Shown here: positions 34,136-44,649 of the stretch, in pieces | Layout: every line of letters starts with the position of its first letter | How positions within the stretch are numbered: position 1 is the stretch's first letter | Source: Mesocentrotus franciscanus | Taxonomy: Eukaryota > Echinodermata > Echinoidea > Camarodonta > Strongylocentrotidae | DNA length: 64,000 bases | Reading direction: 5' to 3' | Assembly: GCA_037976565.1 (NCBI GenBank) | Contig: CP137685.1 | Span: 17,953,980-18,017,979 of the forward strand | Notes under the pieces: model-generated | Databases searched by the model: none | Seen by the model: the letters and a program-made list of their open reading frames with translations, nothing else | Told to the model about the DNA's origin: nothing | Program-made: the position numbers and the translations under genes

Positions 34136-35673
34136 GGCCGTTAAAACCTCTGAATTTCCGGGGGCTCCGCCCCCTGGACCCCACGCCAATTTACACTCCG
34201 CTCGCTTCGCTCGTTGCGCTCTACCTGATCGTAAATACTTTAGCCCCACTTTGAAAAACGTTCCCCGGGCCTGATGTAAGGTGTTTGAAGCTGAAGCCCG
34301 ACGCAAGTGATTGCTGTCTGCCCTTCCCAACTGCTGTCCTAGTCTTGTACTGACTGGTTTTGACAAGCAAGTGATAGGGGAGAGCGGGGAGTGTTCGCCC
34401 TATTTTTGATATCACTCTTCTAGAGCCGCCATTTAATAAGCAGGAAGACCATGCTTTTTCATGTATCAAGGCATAGGTAATGTCTAGCTAATATCCCATT
34501 CTCACTGGGGTCAGGCACACAGTTTTCACAAAAACGAATCATGAAGTTAATTACGACAAAAGGGCGAAACTGCCCCACCCTGGGGCTAATTCGTCCGTTC
34601 GGCAGGGTAGGTACGCCCTGTTAGAGAAAACAATGATACATGAAACAAATATAGTGTTTTAAAACTTCAAAAAAATTATTTAAAGGGAACTAGAGCCAAA
34701 AAATAATCTCTGACGAAGGATGGGAACAAATAAGCTGAACCAAGGTGTACTGGGCGTAGACCAGCTGCATGGTGATAACACTAAGCGGATTCACTCATCC
34801 AGAACGTATATAGTTTCAACTTCGCTTGCGGCAAACAAAGACTCAAAATGTCTTTCAATTCGATGAAATATTTATCAAAAAGTAGCTAGAGTCAACAAAA
34901 TAATTTCCAACATAGTATGGAGAACAATAATAAGCTGTACCAGGCGCAAAACAAAAGATGTTAACATTAAACGGATTCACCTGACCAACAACTATTATTT
35001 TCTTGACCTACTCTTCAAAATGGCAGTGTAGGTCAAAGCAAATGAAGGAATATAATCCCATCAGATTTGCATGTCTGTAAAATTGAGTATTTGTTAACAC
35101 AATTAATAAAAATACCACTACACACAATTTGAATGAAATGCGCTTAAACCTGGCTACTACTGAAGTTGAATATAACAAATCCATAGGCCTTATTGAAAGG
35201 GGTCACATTTTGTCACTACGCCTATATAATTATTACATATCATAACTTTCTTGGCATTTCTTTCGATGATTTCTCACAAAACAAATTAGTAAAATCACAT
35301 TGCTTGATTGGTAATGTTGGTAAGGAAAATGCTTTTTTTGTGATTCCTGGAAGAGAGAAAAACACACAGTAATTCATGCCATACGACTTTTAGTACCAAT
35401 TGCGGTCGCCCCCAATCGTGGGGGCAAAACACATTTTGCGCCCCCTGAAAAAATCAGCAATAAAGGAGTAAAAATGATTTGTATTTTTTAACCAAAAATA
35501 AAATAAAAAATGAATTGATCATAATCACAATTATATTCCATTCAAAGAAAAGGAGAGTAAACAGGAATTTAACTTCCTAAACATTCCGCATGCCCCTATA
35601 TATTTATCAATTAATGGAGGATTTTATAATAGCGATACGCGCATATCGTGAAAATATTGTGAAAGGATGAGAA

Positions 35674-35699
35674 AAACCCACACACATGTGTGTGGGTTT
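35674..35699. other. Perfect 26-bp palindrome
   Basis: AAACCCACACACA followed directly by its complement TGTGTGTGGGTTT, with no spacer. Confidence 0.9.
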
Positions 35700-35854
35700 G
35701 TTATTACAGTCAGGCAAAAATATGCTTATTTAGAAGCCTTTATGTCAGGATCTGCAGAACGGCGGAGGCTCGGGCTCAGGCCCCCTCACTTTTTGAAAAA
35801 GTATGTTAAAGAGAAAAAGAAAGAAAGAGAAAGAAAGAAAGAATGAGTGACCCC

Positions 35855-36365
35855 TGGACCCCACCAAGGAAGGAGGGCCCCTGGATGCTCATCTGACCGT
35901 AATTAAATACCTAAAACCCTGAGCTTCCGGGGCTCTGCCCTGGACCCACCAAGGCCCTAAGCCGGGCCCCTGTATGCTCATCTGACCGTAATTAAATGCC
36001 TAAAACCCCTGAGCTTCATGGGGCTAAGCCCCCTCGATCCCCGCCACTTATTGACCTGCCAGTGTCACAAATAAGGTATCAAAATATGCTCATCTGACCG
36101 TAATTAAATGCCTGAAACCCCTAAGCTTCCGGGGGCTCTGCCCCCTGGTCCCCACCAGGGGCCCTAAGACGGGCCCCTGAATGCTCATCTGACCATAATT
36201 AAATGCCTGAAACCCCTGAGCTTCATGGGGCTCAGCCCCCTGGACCCCACGCCAATTAGTGACTTGCCAGTGTCACAAATAAGGTATCTAAATATGCTTA
36301 TCTGACCGTAATTTAGTGCCTAAAACCCCTGAGCTTCCGGGGGCTCCGCCCCTTGTACTTTTTGC
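35855..36365. repeat. ~120-bp tandem units with GGGGGCTCCGCCCCCTGGAC motif
   Basis: Four to five units repeat CTCATCTGACCGTAATTAAA, then a CTGAGCTTCCGGGGGCT-like stretch, then CCGCCCCCTGGACCCCAC. Two subtypes (GAGCTTCCGGGGGCT and GAGCTTCATGGGGCT) alternate. A related GGGGGCTCCGCCCCCTGGAC occurs outside the array at 34160-34180. Confidence 0.8.
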
Positions 36366-36903
36366 TCATTACGCTACTGCCCCTGAAAGGTGAGCCCCTG
36401 GAATGTTTGCCCCCCCCCCAATCCCAAACTGCTTCCGGCACGCCTGCCACATTGAATGGGGTAAGTTCGCCACTCAATGCGGGGCAAGTTCCCCAGGTGA
36501 ACATGACCCGTCAAAAACAGGCGAACTAGCCCCATGGGGCTGTTATCGTCGTTTATCTCGTTCTAGGCAAAATGTACAACCAATGTTGACTTGTTCCAAC
36601 ATTTTTCAGTAGACACATACCATACCTTTTTAACAACAAAAACTCCCATCACCTCCTTCATCAATGTCTACAGGTAAATACAAGAAATGTAAAGACAAAT
36701 TTTTTTACTAAAATGGCCTTGAAATGGAAATTTTAGCGTAATTTCGTTTATCAAAGAGCCATTGTCCTCGTGCCGTTGTATGTTGTGCGGTGTGGCTAGT
36801 TTGTCATCACATCATCGGCGAAAGTTTTATCCAATCACCGCAAGGCTGAGAATCAAGTGGTGGGCGGACTTGCCCCCAGGGCGGACTAGCCCCGCTCTCC
36901 CCT

Positions 36904-37271
36904 ACCTGAGATACTAGGAAACTATACACCAAATCGCACGAATTGAGTTTGAAAATTCGATTTTTCTTCAGCTTCTCAGGGGGGCACATCCCCCCTGTCC
37001 GTGCAAGCGCGGAACGCCGCTAAAAATTTTCTTACGAATCGGCCCCCTCGCCGCCGGCTGGATCTGCCTCTGTATGTACCCTCCCAGTGCGTGATTTCTC
37101 CTATATCTAGTGATATATCATTTTACTGTTATATTTTTTTCTCACTTTACTACATTTATTTTTATTGAGTGAATAGATGCATATTCTGAATATTTATTAG
37201 TTTTAATTGTGCATGTGAAAATGAAACAAATGCAAATCAATACAATTCAATTCAATGTCAAATACACTTTT
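36904..37271. other. No recognisable feature
   Basis: AT-rich spacer after the AGGGGAG element. Confidence 0.4.
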
Positions 37272-37272
37272 T

Positions 37273-37595
37273 TACATCTCCAAATATGCAGAATTCGGAA
37301 CATAATATGTCAATAGCTTCTTCAAAGAGGAATAATAGAAGTACGTTAATAGAAACATTGTTATTACCAGTTATAAGTTAACCACTGATTTTGTCAAAAT
37401 TCAATACATTTAACTTTTTTTTAATGATAATTTTACATCTCCAAATATGCAGAATTGGGAACATAATATGTCAATAGCTTCTTCAAAGAGGAATAATAGA
37501 AGTACGTTAATAGAAACACGTCATTACCAGTTATAAGTTAACCACTGATTTTGTCAAAATTCAATACATTTAACTTTTTTTTAATAATTTTTCTT
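37273..37595. repeat. 161-bp tandem duplication
   Basis: TACATCTCCAAATATGCAGA at 37273 recurs at 37434, and the following ~160 bases are nearly identical (AGAGGAATAATAGAAGTACG, CCACTGATTTTGTCAAAATT). Two units only; a recent local duplication. Confidence 0.9.
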
Positions 37596-37822
37596 TTAAA
37601 TCAAAATAGACCAAAGATATGAAGTCGCCCGATCGCAAATATTAATATCGACAAGATCCCTACTGTGTTATTGGGACAACCCCTAGTCCCCCTTCACCCC
37701 CTTCCACACCCCAACACCCCCCTTGCTCGTCCAAATCGCTTGCCCCCCCACCTGACGGAGGAGGAGAGAGGGGAGGCATTTAGGGATAAATTAGGGTAAG
37801 CTATAATTAAGCCTGTATTTGG

Positions 37823-39529
37823 GGTGCCAGGTAAAAATGTCAGAGGAAAAAATGTTAGAGGTAAAATATATATAAAAAAGCATGTTACAGGTTGAATCTT
37901 GGTAATGGTTGTATATTAGGCTTATCGAAAAGATATAACGAAGGATTCTCTGCAGTCATTAATTTCAGCGCTGCTTTATTTTCTTCTTTCTTTAACTTTT
38001 ATACCTTTCTGACCGAAATTGTGACTTTATGCCCGATTATTAATTGCCGAGAGGAGACGGCGGGGGGAGGGGGGGTGTATCCTTCTTTTGGGGGCACAGT
38101 GACCTGGCTGCCTCCCCCTCATATGCTTTGTCTAAGCAAGTGATACTGGTACACTGAGCAAACTTCTGGAAACAAGAATGTCTAAAATCGAGTAGTTTGG
38201 CCATGAATTATAGGCCGATTTGTGGCTCGATGGTGTAAATCATTAAATAAAAAGAAAAGTCATCACAGCCCCCAAAAAAGGAGGATAAGATCTCACGCTG
38301 TGAGTCCTCCGCCCCATTTCACCGTCCCTTCTGAAGACTGATGGACATTTTAACAGCGTGGCAATTACTACTATAAAATGTAATTTCCTACAAATGCATA
38401 TTTCTAACAATTTCACTTTCTTGTGGGCTTGATACTTGGTGAGCCTGATACTTTGATACTTTGATACAAAGCAGAAAGCCGCCCATGTTACATCTAATGC
38501 TAACCGCACCATCACATTCCAGAGAAGCGCGCTTTGCAAAGAGTTGATCGTCGATCATCACTATTGCGGTATAAATAGTCTGGGAGAACATCAATAAGCA
38601 GCTTTGATACTCTGATACAAAGCAGAAAGCCGCCAATGTTACATCAAAATGCCAACCGCACCATCACATTCCAGATAAGCGCGCGCTTTGCAGATTCTGT
38701 TTAAGCTATACATCGTTCTATAAGTATTTGCTGTGAGAGATCAAACTCTGAAATTGACAAATATTTATTCATGAGTAACATCAGAAACATAGTTTTACTG
38801 TACACATTTATAGCATTAATAAAAAGACATGGATGCTTTGTCCCCCTCATCAATACTTTATTACAAAAATTTAACAAACAATATCAAAGCTTCGCTTGAA
38901 GAATGTCAGATAGTAGGCCTACAAGTGGTAAACGTTGAGACATAACGGTATCTACCCAGGTAGAAGATGGGTCTAATTACTGAATTTCTGGAATTTCTGT
39001 GCAATCGTTATAACTGATTCCCTGTTTTATCTCATTCAATCTTAATATTCTATGTACTTAGGCCTACTTCCTCAAAATCAAATAAACATTAAAACATCAA
39101 CCAATTTAAAATATCGAAAAATGATATAAATTAATATATGCAAACCTGATCACAAAATATAAGTTTCAAATTTATTTTCGACATTGTATTATCTTCAGGA
39201 CATGTACGAAGTACAATACACAGTCATTTATAAAATATAATAGACTAGCCCAGAAGCTTACGTCTCGACATTTTTTTGTGATAAAGTGCTGAGATATTAT
39301 GACGGCACCAATTTTTACCCCTACATTATTTTTTGTACCTGACATTTTGTTTGTATCTCTGACATTTTTACCTCCGACATTTTTACCTCTGACATTTTTT
39401 CCTCTGACATTTTTACCTCTAACATGTTTTCCTCTGACATTTTTACCTCTGACTTTTTTTCCTCTGACATTTTTACCTCTGACATTTTTTCCTCTGACAT
39501 TTTTTCCTCTGACATTTTTACCTGGCACC
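37823..39529. mobile_element. Element with GGTGCCAGGTAAAAATGTC inverted ends made of 15-bp repeats
   Basis: The left end GGTGCCAGGTAAAAATGTCA continues GAGGAAAAAATGTTAGAGG. The right end is its complement, built from about eleven 15-bp units (GACATTTTTACCTCT alternating with GACATTTTTTCCTCT, 39355-39522) and closing CCTGGCACC. Left and right arrays are inverted to each other, like the subterminal repeats of some DNA transposons. No target repeat or transposase is seen. Confidence 0.6.
38452..38693. repeat. Direct duplication of a ~90-bp block
   Basis: TTTGATACAAAGCAGAAAGC-like sequence followed by a TAACCGCACCATCACATTCC-like phrase and AAGCGCGCTTTGCA occurs at 38459-38540 and again at 38602-38693. 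It lies inside the 37823 element. Confidence 0.85.
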
Positions 39530-39812
39530 GATTTTCTTTGGATTATACTTGTATTACGTTGTCAAAACATCGCCTCCCTGTACATGTGCCCGCCTACCGC
39601 CACCCGAGATAGGGGAAATGTAGATAGGCGTCTAGTGTTGTACATGTATATTGAATATCCGGCATGTAAAGGATGTAATAAAGCCTCTAATATACAAATG
39701 AGTTTCACGAATATCAATTCAACTTCTTTTCATTGATTTTCTTTGGATTATACGTACGTGTTTTACGTGGTCAAAACATCACCTCCCTGTAGATGTACCC
39801 GCCTATCACTAT
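39527..39812. repeat. Direct repeat pair (GATTTTCTTTGGATTATAC)
   Basis: About 75 bases from GATTTTCTTTGGATTATAC through a GTCAAAACATC(G/A)CCTCCCTG core to a CCCGCCTA-like phrase occur at 39530-39605 and 39735-39806. The second copy runs straight into the hairpin MITE at 39807. Confidence 0.8.
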
Positions 39813-40078
39813 GAACATGACGGACAAAGAAAGAGGACAAAATATAAAATTCCTCATATTCTACCCTCAACAATTGCTGTGGTAGACAAAGGAACATCCC
39901 TTCACTGCTATTATGTAAAAATGTGTATAGAACAGGTGTCACATGCATATTCACCTGTTCTACTTATTTTACATAAAAGCAGTGAAGGGATTTTCCTTTG
40001 TCTACCACAGCAATTGTTGAGGGTAGAATGAGGAATTGTATATTTTGTCCTCTTTCTTTGTCCGTCATGTTCATAGTG
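39807..40078. mobile_element. Near-perfect hairpin MITE (CACTATGAACATGACGGAC ends)
   Basis: Arms of about 125 bases: CACTATGAACATGACGGACA, a CCTCAACAATTGCTGTGGTA-like stretch, CATCCCTTCACTGCT; the right arm is the complement and ends CATAGTG. TAT flanks both ends, a possible short target duplication. The loop (AACAGGTGTCACATGC) is tiny. High arm identity suggests recent activity. Confidence 0.9.
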
Positions 40079-40219
40079 TATACCTCTACATGTGCCCGAG
40101 GAGAAGAGAGGGTATATAATAAACTCTACGGCTAGTGTTGTAATATGCTATTCTTCCTAACTTTCAGCCATGGAGTGACAACAATTTCTGAAACTTTGCA
40201 TGCAGAATTGCAGATAGAG

Positions 40220-41520
40220 CCAGTGGCGGATCCAGGGGGCACAGGGGCACGTGCCCCCGGCCAAAAAAGAAAAGGAGAAAAAGGAGGGGAAAGAAAAGGA
40301 GAGGAAAAAGAAGAAAAAAGGGAAGAGAGAAAGAAGAAAAAAAGAAGGGGATCGAAAGGGGAAGAGAGAGGAGAGAAAAGGCGGAAAAAGAAGAAAGGCG
40401 GAAAGACGGAGGAGAGAAAAGGGGGAATAGGAGAATAATGAGAAGGAAAAAGAAAGAAAGGGGGATGATATTATAAGAAGGTGTGTTTTTACCGGGTAAG
40501 GGGCGGGGGCATGCAATTTTAAGTCGATCATGACTAATACCAAAGATTTTATCTCCTTTATAACTTCTAACTTCTAACTTCTAACTTAGTCTTGAATTCA
40601 TTTTCCGATATACCTATTCTAAGTGCTCTTTCAGCATGCAGATTGTCCCCGCCATTAATCCTGCCACAGTTGCTGGTTTCATTGTCATATTATTTTCTGT
40701 CATCCCTGTGGCCGCGAAGAGCCTACCACAAAGTTTCTATCCGTTTCGCAAGCACTTTTTCCATCGCCTACATGTAATGCTTATTGCTTCCAGTTTGGGG
40801 GGGGGATGGGGAGGGGTTAGGGGTTTAACCCCCCTTGGGCTGCCAAGTGAAAATGTGATGTGAATAGAAAAACGCCATCATGTGTCCAGACCCACACAGT
40901 ATCCGGATCGTCATTGGGTCTAACCCCCCTTAAACTGTTACTTGATCTAAAAAGACGTTATCATGCACTGCTTTTTATGGTCTCCATTGTGTTAGTATAT
41001 ATATGCCATGCAGGAAAACATCACTTACGGGGGTTCAAAATAGCACCCAAAAAAAAAATCGCCTCGCCGCTACGCGGCTCGGACTTCGCGGCTCGTGGAC
41101 GATGTTCCGCACGCATTGGGTCGAACCCCTTAAACTGTTACTTGATTTAAAAGACGTTATCATGCACTGCTTTTTATGGTCTCCATTGTGTTAGTATATA
41201 GATAGCCAGGAAAACATCACTTACGGGGGTTCAAAATAACACCCCCGAAAATCCCATCATCCGCCCCTGGATCCCTACTCTTGGAGGGTAGGAGAAAGCA
41301 ATTTTACGTCATATTACTCCAGGAAGTGCCTGAAAATGCACCTAATGTGGTTCTAATTGCAAATGCTTCCTACTCAGGAGGGGTTCTGACCCTCCCAGAC
41401 CCACCCGCTTGGTCGCTCCGCTCCCTCGCCGCTGACGCCTCGCTCCATCGTTTTTCATATATTTCACCCCATGCGATTTTGTGCCCCCACCCCGTAAGAA
41501 ATTCCTGGATCCGCCACTGG
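40220..41520. mobile_element. Region bounded by CCAGTGGCGGATCCAGG inverted ends
   Basis: A 17-base exact inverted pair at 40220-40236 and 41504-41520. Inside: a purine-rich tract (40262-40480), G-rich low-complexity DNA and a tandem duplication (40914-41243). Another CCGCCCCTGGATCC end lies near 41265, so two related elements in opposite orientation are as likely as one. The right end interrupts a LINE fragment. Confidence 0.55.
40914..41243. repeat. ~200-bp spaced direct duplication
   Basis: CATTGGGTC(T/G)AACCCC, CTTAAACTGTTACTTGAT, ATCATGCACTGCTTTTTATG and CACTTACGGGGGTTCAAAAT occur in the same order at 40914-41043 and 41117-41243. Confidence 0.85.
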
Positions 41521-41524
41521 CCTG

Positions 41525-41750
41525 TCTAGTATTATGGCTGTGAATTTGGTTATTTCTTTTAAAGATTTGAGCAAGGGCAGAAGGGAGGTCCCCAGAGTGA
41601 ATGCTAAACATGAGCATTCCAAGTTGCATTGAATAGAGATCTTCTAGTTTTAGAATACTCTTTTCATAATAAAGTAGATTTGTATGTGCACGATAATTCG
41701 CTTTATAAATTACTCGCGAAAGGGCCGCCTTCGGCGGCCTTTCGCGCGCG
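41525..41750 (-). pseudogene. LINE reverse-transcriptase C-terminal fragment
   Basis: The minus-strand reading contains KLEDLYSMQLGMLMF, LPSALAQIF and NNQIHSHNTRQA, the conserved stretch near the C-terminus of Jockey/CR1-group non-LTR proteins. It is broken at 41520 by the CCAGTGGCGG element. Upstream in its own frame a GC-rich hairpin (41714-41748) reads RERPPKAAL. No reverse-transcriptase core remains here. Confidence 0.7.
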
Positions 41751-41852
41751 TTGTGTGAGCGATATAAGGTGTTGAAAGGATGTACTTGAGAGTTGACATG
41801 TTGAATGGTGGATTGGTAAAACAAAACAAGTTGGTGAATGCTATCCTATACA

Positions 41853-42325
41853 TAATTATAATAATAATGATATGTGCTTATATAGCGCCGAACACTTACT
41901 TTGTTGGAAGTCTCTAAGCGCTCGGCTGCAATAATCTAGCATAACTACCCTGCATGGCTTTAGCAGAGCAGCTGTCACGCGCTCTGCGTTTCAAGGAATA
42001 AATTCCTACCAGCTAGGTCCCCATTTACTTCACCTGCAGTGACCCCGTTGCATAAAACTTACCATTGATGGTAACTTTGCCATCAATGGCAACTACCATG
42101 GTAACAGGGCTCAACAGCCAATCAAAATCAAGGTTTCCATGGTAGTTACCATTGATGGCAAAGTTACCATCAATTGTAAGTTTTGTGCAACGGGTCTCGG
42201 GTGGAATGCATCACAATGTGGATGAATTTCTTGCTGAAGGAAATCAACGTCCTGGAGTGGGATTCGAACTCACTACCTAATGATTGAAAGACGTGAGTCA
42301 GAACCACTACACTATGACGCTTCCA
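41853..42325 (-). repeat. tRNA-headed SINE with LINE-like tail, interrupted by a MITE
   Basis: On the minus strand: tRNA-like head with box A TAGTGTAGTGG and box B GAGTTCGAATCCC (42245-42320), body (AAGAAATTCATCCACATTGT, GATGCATTCCACC), then, after the inserted MITE, AGAGACTTCCAACAAAGT, GGCGCTATATAAG and an ATTATTATTATA tail. Head and tail are typical of a SINE that borrows a LINE 3' end. Confidence 0.8.
42041..42196. mobile_element. Hairpin MITE inside the SINE
   Basis: Inverted arms GACCCCGTTGCATAAAACTT and a near-complement ending TGCAACGGGTC, with inner repeats of CCATTGATGGTAAC and CCATGGTAAC. The SINE body is interrupted here, so this insertion is younger than the SINE. Confidence 0.8.
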
Positions 42326-42803
42326 GATCGTGTGCACCTAATACATGTACAATAATAAATCCATTCTTATTTTTAGTTGATTTGATGCCGTCTATACTAG
42401 TAAAAGTAGCGCATTTACCCCCAACAAAAGGAGTAAAATAGACATAAATAGTGAACAAAATATATCAGATATTTGTTTTGTATTTTCATGTTTTTTTATT
42501 GAAATTTGCCTAAAAGAAAAATGATTTAAATGAGCCAATCTGTTTGCAGTCTGCATTTACACATACATGTACATGTAAACAGAACACAAGAAGTAACTAC
42601 TAACTACCCCCCTGAAGAATTGCTCATAATTTCGAAACCCTTAAAATGTATCACAATGTCATCTTACCACAATATTGGTAGAGTCGTTAGGTACATTTTG
42701 TGTGAAAATCAGAGATATCCATCACTGCATGGCTGAATGAGCACAGATTAAAGACAAAATGGCCCAATTGAAAAGTCACAGGACACTGTGCGTGCCTGTA
42801 CAT

Positions 42804-42968
42804 TAGGGACTTTTAGATTTGCACGTCGACGTAGTGGACTGCAACGTGTGCCATTCTTTCAAGGCACTGGCCCGTGCCCGGCAGTGCCTTAAAAGGACGT
42901 CACATTACCTTAAAAGGATGTCACCGTGGCAGTCCACGTTCTCGTCGTGTAAAATCTAAAAGTCCCTA
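42804..42968. mobile_element. MITE family B, copy 2
   Basis: TAGGGACTTTTAGATTTGCA to TCTAAAAGTCCCTA; the interior is the reverse complement of the copy at 9092-9249 (CAAGGCACTGGCCCGTGCCC, GACGTCACATTACCTTAAAA). Confidence 0.85.
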
Positions 42969-44649
42969 TTGTTGTGAAACAGCACATGACTGAATGCATT
43001 GATTATAATTATGAAACAATGCTTTTTGATATTCCATCCATATTTATTTTTAACACATGTGGTTAAATGCATTATTTGCAATTGTAAAACAGTGCGTTTT
43101 GAAATTGTTTAATACTTAGTAAACTGCAATGATAATATTACTTTTGCGAATTTTTAAATATGAAAATAAAAATTCATTAATGTATGCTTATTCAACCATG
43201 GATCAATGATAACCTCTTATTGTTACACATTGTTTTCCTAACTACCATAGAAATATTTTTGCAAGACGAAATCTTGAAACGATTCTACGTTATAAAATTA
43301 TGAGCAATAGTTTAGGAGTGTAGTTACTTTTTGTGACAATCAACCATCAATTTTGTTTCTCTTCCAAGGGACCTCTTTTTTAAATTTACAAAAAAAGCCC
43401 CCTTGAGGTTTCTCATGGGGGTTCTTTTCATGACGGGGGCTACTTTTTGGAATGTAATTTGGTTTCTTAATTTTAGTCCGGCCGTATCGTATAGATACAG
43501 CATTCATAGAATCTTACATTTCAGTTAATGATTCCAGCATCCACTATTACTCAAATGGAAATGTTCTTATACTATTAGATATTACATCGTGTCAAGATAT
43601 ATGTCGTGTAGTCACTATTTTTTTAATTTAGCATTTTGAGCTGTCAAAAATATGTCTCAATAATAATTATGGCATAACTTTGGAAAATTATGAATTTGTT
43701 GATAGATATTAATTGGTATACGACTATTTGTTCATGTTATCTTGAAACCATGATTAAATTAAAAAGGAAGACAAATAGAGAAACTTAAATTGTTTTGATG
43801 TGCCTTTCATTTTAAACTTTTGTCCTATTTGTTGACGTGTTTCTCATCATTAATCATGTTACTTCATTTTTCACGTACATTCAGCACCTAAGAAATATAG
43901 AACTACCAAATTTGCAATACAGTACGAGACTCTGCTTAATTAAAAAGTGATCAACTGATGTGTAGAACTCCCAGGGCGGGGGTGGTACTTTTTAACTTGA
44001 CGATCTCACGAGGAACAAACCACACTATCAAACAATATAGATTATATAATTAATATCAACGATTTAATATAGATGATCAACACAAATATCAAGGGTCGTA
44101 TATGGTCACTACAGATGTAACAAAATCTTATCCTACGGTCCCAGAAAATCAAAATATATTTGTAATTTCACTAATGTTCACAACTGGGAATTTTCACAAC
44201 TGTATAATTTTCACATGATCAGATCAACGCGAACGAAAAAGTAGATTAACCAAATACATAGATTGAGCGCGCGTAATCAATCACAGCTTTCGTATTCGCT
44301 TTCCACGTAGATGAAGCAACGATGAAGGCACCAGCGATCGTAACGGTGCTATGAAATTGTTGCTTATTTCAGTTATCAGTGAAAACGTTGCGAGAAGAAA
44401 TCCCATAGACCAGTACAGACATTTTCTCTCGCGGAACCATTCTTTTATACATGCTGAAGGTATCGCTTGTTTTTATTATTCTCTATTTGAAGAGTGTACA
44501 TTTGCTCAACAGTGCAAGTACCGATATCCGTTGCCATCCTCTTTCAGGAACTATTTTGAGTTTTTATATTTCATTTCGAGATTTCAAACAACTTATTGAA
44601 AAAATCCCAAGCTTTACAGTGATCTGCAGTCCAAACAAATGACACGTGC
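42969..44649. other. No recognisable feature
   Basis: AT-rich DNA. Short frames at 44351-44642 overlap each other and match nothing known. Possible unique intergenic sequence. Confidence 0.4.

Larger units (their letters stand above)
34376..36903. mobile_element. Element with AGGGGAGAGCGGGG inverted ends at a TA site
   Basis: TAGGGGAGAGCGGGG at 34375 is mirrored by CCCCGCTCTCCCCTA ending at 36904, with TA on both sides. Subterminal GTTCGCCC and GGGCGGACTAGCCCC also pair, and further GGCGAACTAGCCCC-like phrases lie at 34563-34605 and 36465-36540. The 2.5 kb between has no long open frame and includes a tandem array (35855-36365). Either one large non-autonomous element or two family members in opposite orientation. 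Confidence 0.5.

Noticed and set aside
39172..39736. Overlapping frames on both strands with 5-residue repeats (KNVRG, PLTFL, DIFTS)
   Set aside because: An artefact of the 15-bp minisatellite, which is open in many frames at once.
40145..40543. Charged or serine/phenylalanine-rich frames on both strands
   Set aside because: Low-complexity purine tract; mirror-image composition on the other strand.
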